Of a DNA stretch of 64,000 nucleotides, positions 1 to 13,074 are shown in pieces. Source of the stretch: Nageia nagi (lineage: Eukaryota; Pinophyta); assembly GCA_050084985.1 (NCBI GenBank), contig JBITNC010000001.1:50964001-51028000 (forward strand), given 5' to 3'. The position numbers and the translations under genes are program-made. The notes under the pieces are model-generated. The model was not told where the DNA came from, did no database searches, and saw only the letters and a program-made list of their open reading frames with translations. How positions within the stretch are numbered: position 1 is the first letter of the stretch; each line of letters opens with the position of its first letter.

Positions 1-85
1 AAAGTTAGATATCCTTCCAATTTAGCAATAAATTATTTGAAAAGATATATTTTGAATAAAGGTGGAAGATCAACTACAATAATAT

Positions 86-2020
86 TTAGACAACACAAAT
101 ATCAAGAAAAGTATTCAAAGTTATTTGAAATCCTTTGACACTACCAACTACATATACTAAGGAAGAATCTAATTGTATGACATCATAAATGCATCTTGTA
201 ATATATAGTTTCATTTTATTTACAATATATTTAGGGATCAAAGTTATTATAGCTCCAATATCAATCATACAGTTATTCACTACAACCTTCTAGTCTTAGA
301 GATAAATAGAAAAATAGGTTTCTTATTATACCTATTGGAGTTGGAAGGACAACTTCAAACATTGCATAGATAGGATTATTTTAATTTGCCCTTTTTTATT
401 ATTTCTTAACTTCAAAGCTTCTTACAAAATATCTAATTGATCTGGTATTTTTAATGCATCAAACATGGTCATCTTAAAAGGAGTTTTTTTTAATTCTTTT
501 ACAATAGTGTATGGAGCATATGGGACAAACTTACTTGGTTTCGCTTGTTAATGTGTTCTAAAATGTTAAGTAGCCTTTTATTTATAATAATTAGTAATGA
601 AAAGATATCTTAATGTATTGGGTCTCTCATTCTCCAGGATTTATTTTCTAGTTGCAATGGGATTTATTTCAACTAAGGTATTAGTACCCATATTTGATGG
701 AATAGTACTTGGATTAAATAAAACTTAATGTTGTTGGTTTTGAGGTTGAGCTAAGAGAGCCTTAGCTTTCTTAGGTTCAAGTTGTACTTGAATGGATACT
801 TGATATTGCTGAGTGGCTTGTGGTTGCTATGGAACTATTGAAGAAGTTGTTCTAGCTTAAACATAATTTGCTTATTCTTTAGCATATATTGGAAGCCAAA
901 AATTCACCATTGTGAGATCAACAGTAGGATCATATGTAGGTTCCACCATTTAGTTAGAATGTAATTCCAAGTACTAATGTTGATACACAACATATGAATT
1001 TAGAAAATGAGGATCTAAATATGGTGTACACTATTTCATAATGCCCAGAGCAACATTATCTATAGAACTAATCATAATAATATTTTCAATTATTTTGGAA
1101 GGATTTGTCTATTCTAGTTGGTTGATCTTGGGCTAAAATCTTGGTTGATACTAATTATTGTATCTTTTGTAATTAAAACTATGATTCTACCTTTCTTGTA
1201 GAGTGAGCTTATTAGTTAGATTCCTGATAGTTACCTCCAATTACCTTATTATTTTTTCTTCTTGAGATTTAGGTTTAGCACTAGTACTTATGGATGCAAG
1301 AGCGGATAATGCTAGTAACTAGTTTTGGACAATAGGCTTGGAAGGAGGTGGTAAGGCCAAAAATCTAGGGTAACCTATTTGTGGAGCTTATTTAGGAGGT
1401 AAATTCAAAAATAAAGGCATGATTATTCTAGGTTGCATTTTACTAGAGGACACCAAGGTATGTTTTACAATTTTTGCTATTTTGTAAACATATGGGAATG
1501 TATCTCTTGACATAACAATGACTATATTGAGATCAAGGAGGAAATCCTTCCTGTAATATACCATAGATTATGCATTTGTTGGTCTAATCCTTGCTGCTAT
1601 GGATTTCTATGTTCTTTCAAATCTAATATTGAAATCATTAATGGATTCATGAAGATGTCTTTTGATACATGCTATAAGGCTAAGGAATGTGCTATCATCA
1701 CCATCTATAGCAAATTTTTAAATTAAATCCTAACATAACTCTCTCTATGAATTTATATATTAGGAGGTAAGAGTTCTAAATCAATTAGCTACTTTGCCTT
1801 CAAAAGAGTGTGATAGTAATCTAATCATCATAGTTTTATCTATAATATTGAAGCTTAAAGCCAACAAAGATACGTCTTGATAATGTTCATATGGTGCCTT
1901 TTCAAATACATCATACTTAGGCAAAACTTTAAAAGCTACTTGAGGTATAGGAGGGGAATTACCAGCAACAACTAAAGGATGACTATTATTTCAAGTAAGA
2001 AAATCTATTGGTTGAGCCAT
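86..2020 (-). pseudogene. Ty3/gypsy gag-protease remnant
   Basis: Reverse-strand remains of the gag and protease part of a Ty3/gypsy retrotransposon. Gag would form the particle and protease would cut the polyprotein. A plausible gag start is the ATG at 2018-2020 (MAQPIDFLT). Near 1750-1900 there is a retrotransposon gag core (LLSHSFEGKVAN, stop, FRTL) in which the conserved Trp codon has become a stop. Near 1560-1680 follows a second gag stretch (HESINDFNIRFERT). A 64-codon open stretch at 86-280 begins NNCMIDIGAIITLIP, which fits the retropepsin active-site region with the D-T/S-G triad changed to D-I-G. Several stops and frameshifts interrupt the rest. No reverse transcriptase lies inside the window; it would be left of position 1. 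Family assignment is by motif only. Confidence 0.7.
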
Positions 2021-3600
2021 ACTTAGAGAATGGGTAGGAGATGAAGAATTTTTGAGGATTGAGTCAAATACAACTGATAGTGGGATTTCCCTTAAGAATA
2101 CCAAAGGAGACACAACTCAAAAAATCTTTTGCCTAGTCCTTCTATGAGGAATTGATAACTCTTAAAATCTAGGATGTTTAAGGAATTTCTAGCACTACTT
2201 CTAGTTAGTCTATGTTTTAGAGGTGCCAGAGTTCAAAATATTGATTGGTTGATAGCAGAGTCACTAATAAGATTAAAATAACCTTATAATCTTGAATGAT
2301 TTAATTGATAGCCCATCAAATGAGGCTAGTAGACTTAACTACACCTGCTAAATATGGAATTTAGCTTATGGTCCTATCAATTATGCCAAAAATAGAATAT
2401 GGCTACTATTGATCGATATAGCATAACCTTAAAGAATTTGGTCTGGTCATTTTCTCCACTACCTATAGTGGTAAGTTCCTTGAAAGAGTAGAAGGTGGTG
2501 GGGATGCACTCGTGTTGATTTTTACTCAATCTCTAGTTTATAGGTTGATTCCTATCTATATTCAAGGTTAAAAGTAATAAGAAAGGAATGAAATGATAAA
2601 GAGTTACAAGAAAGAGATAAAAAATAAAAAGAGCTAAAATAAGAAATTTACAACTCGAGCATTGTAGCACAAGCAACAATCTATAACCAAGATTAAAAAT
2701 AGCAAACTATATTGCACCTGGGGTCTTGTAATCATAATACATAGCCATAATTTGTAAAAAATATTTCACACATAACATCCACAAAAGTAATAAATAGCCA
2801 CTTTATTTGAAGAGGGTAAAGTATGGTCTATGTGTATTATCATATGTGAATATATCTTACAAAATTGGGCAAATTTGCTAGAATGTTTGACCATTTAAAA
2901 GTTAGCTATTTATACATCCTTCCCTCCTTCTTGGGTGGTTATGTTTCATTAATATACATAATTGCTATCATTGAATGACATAATTAAAATAATACTATTT
3001 ACATAAATACTACAATTGTGTTAGATTACATAGTGAATAAGTACCAACAACATGACTATTTGAGAATTTGCAATTTTTGAATAGCCATTTCCATAGAGCC
3101 ACAATCCTTCTGACATGTCATTGATGCTCCTTTTTTAGCCCTATAGCTAATTAAAGATAGCACTATAAATATTTGAGTAATTACTTATCTACAAATTGAT
3201 GAGTATGATTTGGTACTATGCTCTATTAGCTGCTATCTACTTCTCTACAACCTTCATGATCTCTACTGTAGATGTTAATAATCAAAATAATGGTGGTTGA
3301 TAAACATTATGTTAACTTGATTCAAGAAGAAACTACCATTATTATATGGAAATGAGTTGGTGTTGACACATTAACAGGGCTTCGAGGGTCAAACACTTAA
3401 GATAAAATGGTCCCAAGTGTTCCTTTACTCTTACCTTTGCTTGGCAAGTTCTATTTTCTTCATCTAGGCTTTGTTTGATGTCTTCATAAATCTTACCTAC
3501 CATTGCTTATTCTAGAACCCACTAATTTCAATAAAAATTATGAAATCATCACTCAAAATTGATGAGCTCTATTTGATGTCTTCATAAATCTAAATTTATA
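2021..3600. other. Non-coding stretch, probable retroelement leader
   Basis: No convincing coding region. It lies where the leader and 5' LTR of the reverse gag remnant should be, but I find no tRNA-complementary primer site and no paired LTR. A short direct duplication (ttgatgtcttcataaatct) occurs near 3474 and 3573, about 100 bp apart. Confidence 0.4.
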
Positions 3601-3895
3601 CAACTCCCAGACACTTATGTTAACAATTCTTAGACACTCTAAGGAATGAATATAACTCCCAGACACTTGTACTTACAATTTCTGACACTTTAAGAGAAAG
3701 AACTAAGGATAGAAGGAATTTACAATAATTAAGGAATAAAATAATTTACAACTCTTAGAGACTTGTATTTACATCACTTTTGGTCATTCTAAGGAAAAGA
3801 AAATAACTCCCAAAGACTTTTATTTACATAACTCCTAGGCACTCTTATTTATAAAACTCCCAAGCACTCTTATTTATAAAAATCTTGGGCACTAA
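3601..3895. repeat. Degenerate minisatellite (aactcccagacactt)
   Basis: Imperfect direct repeats of a roughly 22-50 bp motif built on aactcccagacactt(g)tatttaca. Copies are visible near 3601, 3653, 3750, 3804, 3829, 3854 and 3880. Spacing is irregular and copies are diverged, so this is an old tandem array. No coding function is evident. Confidence 0.6.
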
Positions 3896-4647
3896 AGAAT
3901 AAAAGAATAAAGAATAATTTTGAATTACCTTAATTTAGAGTGTAATTATGAAAGAATACAGTACCTACCAACTTCATGTCAAATATGAACACCATATCCC
4001 ACATGAGGACCATGTTTCTCTTCTTTGCTCCATAGTGTAAATGGAATATAAATATCACTTTATCTTCAAGTACCCTATTTGTTATGAGATTTAGGAGAGA
4101 TTACACTTCTTATTCAAACATTCTAGCAATTTTCTCTCCATCTTTTTCTAATATCATGATTAATGATGTTTGGCCCTTTATATTCATGAGATTATCTCTC
4201 ATAGGAATAAATTTGTATAAAATACCCTTATCATTACTAGGTTGATTACTTCCTTATCTTAACCCATTTCTTCCATTTATTAGGGATTAAGAACCCTCAA
4301 CAAATTTTTAGCTCCCACACAAACAATAATAGTTTAGTTCATCTGTGTTCTTCACTATGCACCAACATTTAAGTTCCTAAATGACCTCACCATATTAGGC
4401 ACCATACATTTATTTATGATCAACAACAACATACCTCCTTAGGTTTATCCTTTGAAGTATATCCTCACATCATATTGGATGTGTAGTTGCTATTCATGTT
4501 GGATAAAATTCACACCAAATACAATAATCTTACCATGAGCTTTGATATTGATGGTAAGACACACACCTTGTAGGGAATTTAGGATAATCGCCCACAAGTC
4601 ACCAACATAAGATTGAGGGTGATTGAGGTGCATAAAAAAAGGTAAGA
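3896..4647. other. No gene recognised
   Basis: AT-rich sequence with only short, non-conserved open stretches. Nothing assignable on either strand. Confidence 0.4.
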
Positions 4648-5300
4648 GAAAAATGATAAGCCCACATTGAACATGGAGGATATTTAATACTATCCAAGGA
4701 GAAATGATGAGCTCCCACACCCCAAGTTGAATATAAGAGAGCCTTGGTGCCTAATGTTGAGCTTAAAGGGCTCTTGCATCCCATGTTGGATATTCAAGGG
4801 CTTTTACACCTCACATGGGATATTGAGGGACCTTGGTACTTGATGATGAGCATGGAGGGATGTTGTACCCAAATTTGGATTAGAGAGATCTTGGTACCCA
4901 CTATTTGGCATGGAGGAGCTTTGATATCTCATTTTGGGCTTGGAAGGCTTAGGCATCAAACATATGGCATGGACGACTTTTGGCATCTCACGTTAGGCTT
5001 GGAGAGGCTTAGGTAGCCAATGTATGGTATGGAGGAGTTTTGGAAATCCCATGTTGGACCTAGATAGGTTTGGTTACCTAAACTTAGACATGAAAGAGTC
5101 TTGGCATCCCATGTTAGACCTGGAGAGGTCTAGCTATCTAACATTGGATATGAGGAGTCTTGGTATTCCATATTGAGTATAGAGGAAGCACAATACCTCA
5201 TGTTGGGTTGGAAGAAGTTTGAAATCCATGTTTTAAATTAATGGAGTTTGGCATCCAATGTTGAGCTTAGGGAGTTTGGGGTACAACCATGGAGTAAAGG
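4648..5300. repeat. 30-bp minisatellite, about 20 copies
   Basis: Tandem array of a 27-32 bp unit, typically ttggcatcccatgttggac followed by atggagg. The unit boundaries can be followed through the whole span by the recurring (a/t)tgga or tggagg ending. Adjacent units are diverged, while alternate units often look more alike (forms with 'cttggagag' alternate with 'tatggagg'), suggesting a 60-bp higher-order unit. The array is open in one forward frame at 4744-5016 because the unit is close to a multiple of three and low in stops; I do not regard this as a gene. The unit is relatively G-rich for this window. Confidence 0.85.
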
Positions 5301-6919
5301 CTCCATATTTTTTCTACGCATGCTTGATATTCTTGATGTTTTTAAGGTACAACCTTTAAGAGTCTTTGATAAGATCATCATCACAACTAGATGCCTAGCT
5401 TGGATGAATGTATCAATATTTTTACATACACTCATATGTTTTCTAGTATGGTTTTACCAAAATATTTGCAAGAATTTTTGTACTTAATGTGGATTATCAA
5501 TAATAGATTGCACCCCAACAACATATCAGATTTTTTGCATGTAATATTGACACATGAGAGGGCAACTTCAACCTTTCATATAAGATATTCATCATGGGAA
5601 AGATTTATTGAAGTTGCATTCCACTTTGATAGATTGTAGTTGATAAGCCAAATGATTCTTATAAGATAATATGCTGCAACATTCTACATTTACTTGAGGG
5701 AAAGTAATTCAAGAGTAGAGGCTTTATGATGTTCCCCTTTACAAAATATAATTAACTATGGAATCCCATAGATTACCTTTTATATACATTTATTTATTTA
5801 ATTGAGCTTTAGTTATTATTACTTGGGATAAAAGATATGAAGGTCCATGGTATCCTACTATGAGCCCCAAGTGGGATGTCTTCCTCTCAAGCATAGGTTA
5901 TTATGATTTTATGTACTTGAATATCCTAAGAAGTGATTGTGGGAATCCAAAGGCTTATTTAACACTTATATGATACTAAAGCATGGATAAATACCTATTT
6001 TTCCCAATGTTAGATTTGGGAGCACTTGTACACATGCACCAACCTTGGGGAACTCCTAGACCCCCACGTTGGCCCATGACACCAATGCATGTTTTCTTTA
6101 TACCCACACATGCCTTCTAGACCCATATATTTATCTAGACCCATGTTGAGCTTGAGGACCTAGGTGGAGCATGAGAAAGATCTAAATACCTATATTGGGC
6201 TTGGATTGATCCCTAGGAACCTTCATTTAAGTTTGTGGGATTCTTAGAAAGACAACATTGGAATAGGACGGTTGGGTGATGAATTTAAGGTGAGATCCAA
6301 ATCCAATGTGAGATATATTAGGCCTTGGAGAATCATTGTTTTGGATATAGCTAATTATTGATTATTACTCATCTTGTATAGTGGACATAAGTTCTTGGTG
6401 CAATGGCAAGCAACATCCCTAGGTGCAACATCTAGGAGGGTTAGCAGGCTAAAGGATACTATTGATTTACGATTAAGTATAACATCTTCATGTATGTGGT
6501 GGTATTTTGAGGTCACATTCCTACCTTCAATATTTTCCAGGTATTAGAATTCTATATAAGAGCATCCAATCTAGAGGGAGTGAGGTTGTCCCATATATTA
6601 TTCTATAATTCTAGTATTGATCATATTTTTCCATTGTTATGTTCTAGTTAGCTCCTAGGAGGCCAACATTGAGCCTTATGGCCTTTGGATCTCAATATTA
6701 TCTATGTATTTTTCCATTGTTGCAATGTTGAGGTGTAATTATTCCTTTATGCATGTATGAGCAACACATAGGCATTATTGTGTTGCTTAAGCTTAGATTG
6801 AATACCCTAAGATTGAAGTTGGCATTATGAGGTTGTATTTGCTTATATTTGAGGCTCTAAGACAAATGTGGATGCATATTTGGTTGTTTTTACTTATTTT
6901 TCACTTGGTTTGTGATTGG
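5301..6919. other. No gene; scattered echoes of the 30-bp unit
   Basis: No recognisable gene. Between about 5840 and 6260 phrases like 'cccacgttggcccatg' and 'cccatgttgagcttgagg' resemble the neighbouring 30-bp minisatellite, so this may be a decayed extension of it. Confidence 0.4.
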
Positions 6920-7340
6920 GATCTTACACCTATAAAAGGAGGAATCCTAAAAAATAAGAGGCATGTTGAATATATGATTAAACCCCGTTTTTAGATTAAA
7001 TGTGAGAACTCTATCTTTTCCACTTGTAGGTGCTAATTTGAACTTGAGGTCTTGAGGTGATAGAAGGCTAGCCTCTTTCTTACTCCAATTTTTCAAGAAA
7101 GGAACTTTGGCTATTACATTAGAGAGAGGTAGGTAAGACTTGAGCTTGGCATTTCCACTACTATGATTAGTGAGGCCCTGGAGGCATCCATAATAACCCT
7201 ATTAGAGGAAATCCTAGTGTAATCTCCTTATGTTTAAAATATATGTATTTAACCTCTTCATTTCTATATCAATACAATTCCATTATTATATTATCATTTT
7301 TCTATCATCTTGTCTTGGATTGGAATTTGGATATGGAAGT
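6920..7340 (+). promoter_or_regulatory. LTR-like promoter stretch
   Basis: A good TATA box (TATAAAAG, 6931-6938) is followed by about 400 bp ending in an AT-rich tail (7240-7310) like the U3-R-U5 part of plant LTRs. A decayed open reading frame starts about 200 bp downstream on the same strand. No second LTR copy, primer site or target duplication could be found, so the call is tentative. Confidence 0.3.
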
Positions 7341-7540
7341 ATTTTTTTGTTGTTTAATTCCTATTTAGGCTTCATAAGTCCTATGTTGGGTTCCTAGATA
7401 TATTTGTAGTTTGTAGTTGCATTTCTATCATTATTAGCTAAACATTAGAGTATTGTTCTATTTTGAGTTACTTTGGCTAGATTTTAAGCAAGGAAACAAA
7501 TGTCCCTTTCCTAGGGCACATTTGAGTATGAGATAATGAT
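7341..7540. other. Spacer before the decayed acidic ORF
   Basis: Short AT-rich spacer; if the upstream stretch is an LTR this would be the leader. No clear primer-binding site was seen. Confidence 0.3.
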
Positions 7541-8545
7541 TTGGGCTCATCACATACTAAAGAACAACTTAAGTTTTCTAAAGGAAGCATTAATTTTGAT
7601 AAAATTAGGATAAGTAATAGATTAAATCCTACATTATCTAAAAATTTTCATGAGATAGATCCTAATTATGGAATCGTAATTGATGAAGAGAGTGATACTG
7701 AATCTACAAATAATAACATAATTGAATCCATCAATTAATATAGAATGAGTATTATTGATTAGGAACCTAATAGGTTTCAAGTTAACCTTAATGAGGATGA
7801 ATTTGGAAGTGTTAATTTGAATGATTCTATAGATATATCTAAACCCTCAAGAGATATTGATGTTATAACTACTAATGTTAAATATTTAAATGAATTAATG
7901 ACACTTGATGATAGATTATAATAGTTTTACTAACAATGTTAAGGATATCATCAATATTTTGACAAAGCATGAAATAATAAATCTTAATATGGAGCCATAT
8001 ACTCTACATAATTCATATACTTTATTTTAGTATGAAAATTTAGATTATGCTAAATGAATGGTGTCTACATCAAAAATACACAACAATGACATTGTGCTAA
8101 CCTACGATAGTAGTGTCAACATTATGGAATCGGTACCTCCTGATAATCTCCAACAAATGATATGTGATCAAAATATTATATGCTATGAAGATAAATTAAA
8201 ACCTTTTTTAGAACCACCTGACCAATTGATATTGGTATTCTCCTTGAAATTATTTTGTAAGATAAAGGTAAGCAAGTGCTAACTAATTCTAAGTAATCTA
8301 ATAATTTGGAAGAATAAATTGCTAGTGTTATTAATAAAGCATATGAAAATAAATTTGATTGGAGTATAGAAGACCATCATTTTAAGATCGATATTCTTAT
8401 GGATGCACAATAATCTATCAATTTTCAAAAATCTATTGATGATCAAAAGTTAGATTACTTATTTATAATGACTAAGTCTCCTCTTTTATTGAAATCTTGG
8501 AATAGTAGAAACTCATGCAGTGACATGTCACCTCAAAGTCTCTAA
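7541..8545 (+). pseudogene. Unrecognised acidic decayed ORF
   Basis: I do not recognise this protein. The coding character is nevertheless clear. Frame 2 runs from an ATG at 7541 through isolated TAA and TAG codons to about 7920, continues in frame 3 (about 7925-8282, including an ATG-started 74-codon stretch at 8058), then returns to frame 2 to a stop at 8543. Most internal stops fit a Gln codon changed by one C-to-T step. Composition is rich in Asp, Asn, Ser and Ile, with acidic runs such as IDEESDTEST and NLNEDEFGSVNLND. No zinc knuckle, protease or polymerase motif is visible. With the LTR-like stretch upstream it could be the first ORF of a retroelement, but that is a guess from position. 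Confidence 0.45.
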
Positions 8546-9244
8546 CTCATTGGTTAACTCTTGTATATGTTTAAGGATAAATTATCACTTAGTTATGAGC
8601 TCATTTTTCTCCTTATAGATAATGTCAAATGCTTGATCTCCCACTACCCTTTGCATATTGAAAACTTTACATCATAAACAAGGTTCATTGACATATTTAT
8701 TAGCATGCGCCATTAACAAAGCATTGGCCATAGCTCTTAGTTTCAGCACCTCTATAGCCAATGATGAACCTTTCCCAACATTATTTTGTACTCCTTATTA
8801 TGCACACCCCTCATTTGGAGAGTACCCTAATTAAGATGAAATCTTATTCACCATAACTAGAATTATGCTTAGTTCATATATCAATAGCAATTTATAAAGT
8901 ATGCATTACTTTATGAAGTGGTAAGTGCTACCATTTATTTTAATTAAGTTGTTGACTCTATCATATATGATATTTATTAAAGTGATATCATGTATTTGAT
9001 CATGATAGCATCAATAAGTAATGAGAAAAATTAAAAACTTTTCTCCATTGAATTTTAGAAATAAGTATTCATTATATGATCGTACATAATTATTAATGTG
9101 CTAAAAATTTCATCATAATCTATCGAAAGGTTATGGAAATCACCAAGAATATTTTTATTGCCATGAATAAATTAATTAAAGTATTGTTTTCATTAAGGTA
9201 ATGATTCATGCCATCAATGTAATAATTTCATGCTGCATATGATT
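8546..9244. other. No gene recognised
   Basis: AT-rich, no sustained coding frame and no recognised element. Confidence 0.4.
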
Positions 9245-9668
9245 TAGGAAATAACATCAACTTGACCATACCATTAGTCAATATATAATGCATAACCATA
9301 AGCTCAAAAGTCATCTCTAGATGCATAAGTTCTTATCCTTTTTGAAAAGGAGGTTTAAGGTCTCCATCAATAATATTATAATTTGGATGAAGAACAAATC
9401 ACAAAATACCATCTTGACTTAATTGAGATTTACAAGTCGTAAGCCATAACATACCAACTTGACTATGCCATCTAGTCTAGCCATAGGCCATAATTGCCAA
9501 TTTGACTATACCAATTAGTCAATATTTACAAGCCATATGCCACAAATATCAACTTGACTATACCACCTAGTCAAGATTTATGAGTCATAGGCCAAAAATT
9601 CCAACTTGACTATACCACCTAGTCAATATGAAAAATCCACAAGATGCCAACTTGACTAACATGGTTCA
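9245..9668. repeat. About 52-bp minisatellite (aacttgactataccacctag)
   Basis: Repeated core aacttgactataccacctag followed by 'tcaatatttacaagccatatgcca'. Copies occur near 9259, 9411, 9453, 9499, 9551, 9603 and 9650. The later copies are regularly spaced at about 46-52 bp and are well conserved; the first is isolated and diverged. Confidence 0.75.
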
Positions 9669-9775
9669 ATTTCCATAAATCGATAAACATACTTCTCAAC
9701 AATATGAATTCATAATAGATAAGCTTTCCAAAAATGGAAGTAATATGACATAAGTAAAAAAATTACAATTTTAAA

Positions 9776-10066
9776 GAATGGAAAAACTTTTTAACCACTC
9801 CAAAAATTAGCAATCATGGAGAAAGATGAAGCTTTTTAACCACTCCATCAATTCGTAATCATGGAGAAGGGAAAACCTTTTTAACCACTATCAATTTACA
9901 ACTTTGGAGAAGGATTAGCCTTTTTAACCACTCTAATACTATGCAATTTTGGAGAAGGGAAAATGTTTTTAATCACTCCAATAGTTTGTAATTTGAATAA
10001 GGGAGAACCTTTTTAAATACTCCATTAATTTATATTCATGGAGAAGGGTAATCTTTTTTAACCAAT
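9776..10066. repeat. About 50-bp minisatellite (ctttttaaccactcca)
   Basis: Six copies of a roughly 50-bp unit with two conserved blocks, 'ctttttaaccactcca' and 'atggagaaggga', separated by a variable AT-rich stretch. It begins only about 110 bp after the previous array, which has an unrelated unit. Confidence 0.8.
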
Positions 10067-10679
10067 GTATATACTATAATTTGTAAATAATCAATCAACA
10101 TGGATACAAATTCCAACATAGAATAAGTAGTACACTATAAGTCATCATAAATATTCCAAGCCAATACTTATAGTCACTTGTTGTATACATAATACAACAA
10201 CGCTCCTAAGGATGAAGTAATCATGACACAAATTCATACTTAAATCCTTCTTAAGGATAACTTTATCAACCCTAGAAATTAGGGTTTAGGTAAAAATATC
10301 AACAAAGTTTTATTTTGATGGAAAATAAACAAAAAATCCCATCCAAAATTCACTCTTTGATAAAAATATGCTTGAATTTTAAAAATAATGTTTTATTATG
10401 AAGTTAATAATACTCCCTTTTAAGAGTAACTTCATTAATAATTATAGCATATTACTAAGCTCTACAAATGTAGAGAGGAACTTACACTTCTCAAAGGTAC
10501 TTGTACACTTACTTTTCAATGTAAAATCAATCAACATTATATAGATGTAACAAGGTTTATTAATAAAACAATACTTATTCCATATATTAATGATGTTAAG
10601 AAATATGACATTCACATCAATAACAATAAAGAAGAATTCATTATCACTCTAATTAATGGTGATATATGATCAAATGGTA
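10067..10679. other. No gene recognised
   Basis: AT-rich spacer between two minisatellites; nothing assignable. Confidence 0.35.
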
Positions 10680-11345
10680 TCCTCAATAACTTGAATGTGT
10701 AGAAAGTTTACAAAATTTCCATTCCAACAAGATATCAACCAATTTGCATAAACTAAAACTTTGAGGATCAAATTTCTATCCATCAATCAAAATGTGCACA
10801 ACCATTAAAATTTAGAGAAAGTTCACAAACTTTCCACTCCAATAAGGATATAAACCAATGTGCACACACCATAAATTTTGAGGATCAATGTGCACCATCA
10901 TTCAAGTTTGAAAAAAGTTTACAAACATCACTCCAATAAGAATGTGTCCACAAAAAATTTCCATCCAACTTAGGATGAAAAATGTGCACAATCAATGAAA
11001 TGAGGATAGTAAAGTTTGAATAAAATTTACACAATTTTTATTTCAAATGATTGCATAAAAAAATATTTTGGAAGTTAAAACACTTCTATTTTAACCAATG
11101 ATATCAAATAATAAATATGTGTATATATATAATTTAAAGATATCAATGAATAGTCCAATGCATATCTATAATAATCCTCTTACAATATAGATCAATGCAC
11201 CATAATGCAACCAATAAGGATAGTGCATAACATAAATTTTGAATTTTGTTTTTACACAAATTCTGATTTCAAACAATATACATATCCAGTATAATTTTTT
11301 ATCCAACCAAGGAGATTAAGAATGTGCATAATCATAAAGTTTGAA
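10680..11345. repeat. Degenerate long-unit tandem repeat (aatgtgcacaa)
   Basis: Several diverged copies of a unit of about 70-110 bp containing 'gaaagtttacaaa', 'ttccaatccaa(c/t)aagga' and 'aatgtgcacaatca' blocks. Clear copies lie at about 10,695, 10,810, 10,905 and 11,020, and a weaker one at 11,310. Periodicity is loose, so copy number is uncertain. Confidence 0.6.
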
Positions 11346-13074
11346 AAATTTCAAACGATAACTCTTTTGATCACAAATGCAACATAATGTAACTCCCTCT
11401 TTTTTATTTTTCATTATCTAGATAAACACAAATTTAGTTATAACATCGTACAAAGTTGCATTAAATATTTACCATTTTGTAAAAAAATTAATCATAAACT
11501 TTTGAATTTTACAAAAAAGAAAGGTTTTTATTGTAATATTGCAAAACAAAAATTTGATTGTCAAAACTTATCTATTTATTAAAAATTGATTCAAATATGT
11601 CCAATATTTCACAATAATTTTACTTTAAAAATTTGCAATACTTTGCCAAAAATACCATAAGATTATGAACATAATCAATGAATTAATCAAAGGCATATAA
11701 AATTTACAAATTGCCATACTAATTACCCAAAAGTGTTGCATTGATCAAAGAATTGGAAAATTAGCTTCACATGTGAAAACTTTTATCATTTTACTGAAAT
11801 AAAGGTTTGCAAAATTTTGACAATAAAGCATCCAATTAAATAGTAAGGTATTTTCAACCTTAAGTATTTATGAATTTCTCTATAATGCTTCATACTTAAA
11901 TATTTATCTCTTTTCAATATTTAAATTATCAAAATATAATTAAGTGGTGTCAAACCTACCACCACTAATATTTGCACATGTCAAATAATTAAAAATCATA
12001 GCTTTGCAAAGTAATTTTTAAACTATTTTAAAAAATTATAAACTTAAAAACTAATAGGACTTATGCATCATACCTCATAAATATGCATTATCCATATGCA
12101 TCATACCTCATAATTGAGGTGAGCATTTATTAATATTTTATGACATTCTCATCTTTTTTGACAAGGTGAAAGCTTTATTTTGAAAAAATTAGCTCAAACA
12201 CCTCCAACTCCACTTGTACTTGGTGCCAAAATTTGTAGACCTACCTTCTAAGACACTTATAAAAACTAGTAAACTTTCTAAAAAAATATAGTATCCTAAA
12301 GGCTTGAACAAAGGGGCTATGTCTCCTTCAATTGCCAATATAGATGGTTTATTTTGCACTATCTCACCATCCATTCTTATAATTTACATAGGAGAACTTT
12401 GTAGCAATTTTGCAACTCTAATCCAACCATGGTTTCCTATGTAAAGCACTACCATCACCTTAACCATTTGGAGTCCATCTTGCATACCTGCACTTGTATT
12501 TGGCACAAAAAAGATTTTGCTTCATAGTTTATACCAACATGCAATGTGATGAATACAATAAGGTGGCCATCCTAGCCAGTTATTTTGATTATTAACTACT
12601 CCTTGATCTTAATAATTATGATTTTAATGTGGGTTAGATTGAATTTGTATTACCAGATTTAGTCATCTATATTTCATACGTAAGTAAAATAGTAATTATA
12701 AAATATAATATTATAAATTTTATTTTATTTACCTATAGTATTAAAAATCATAATGATTAAAGTATTAATCTCAATAAGAGGTTCATAAATTTTTAGTTTC
12801 TTTTTAAAGGTAAATTTATTATGGAGTACATTTTATTAGCTTTGTAACTCAAATTGCCTATTTTTTAAATTTTTTTTAATGTAAATATATATTTAAAAAA
12901 AGTCAACATTTAACATCCTTTAACCCTATTAGGTTGCAGGACTTTTACAAGTTTTTAAATATCATAAATATAGGGGGTAGGGGTGGAACTTGGTATCCTT
13001 CACATAGGTGTCTTCAAACCTCACTTCTTCTAACTCCCATAACAAGAGGTGATAAAAAAATAATTATTACACAA
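11346..13074. other. AT-rich sequence without recognised gene
   Basis: No sustained reading frame. The 12,190-12,560 part is less AT-rich but has no recognisable domain on either strand. Confidence 0.4.

Noticed and set aside
4744-5016. 90-codon open frame with Leu/Gly/Trp pattern
   Set aside because: Produced by the 30-bp minisatellite, whose period preserves frame; no homologous protein is recognised.
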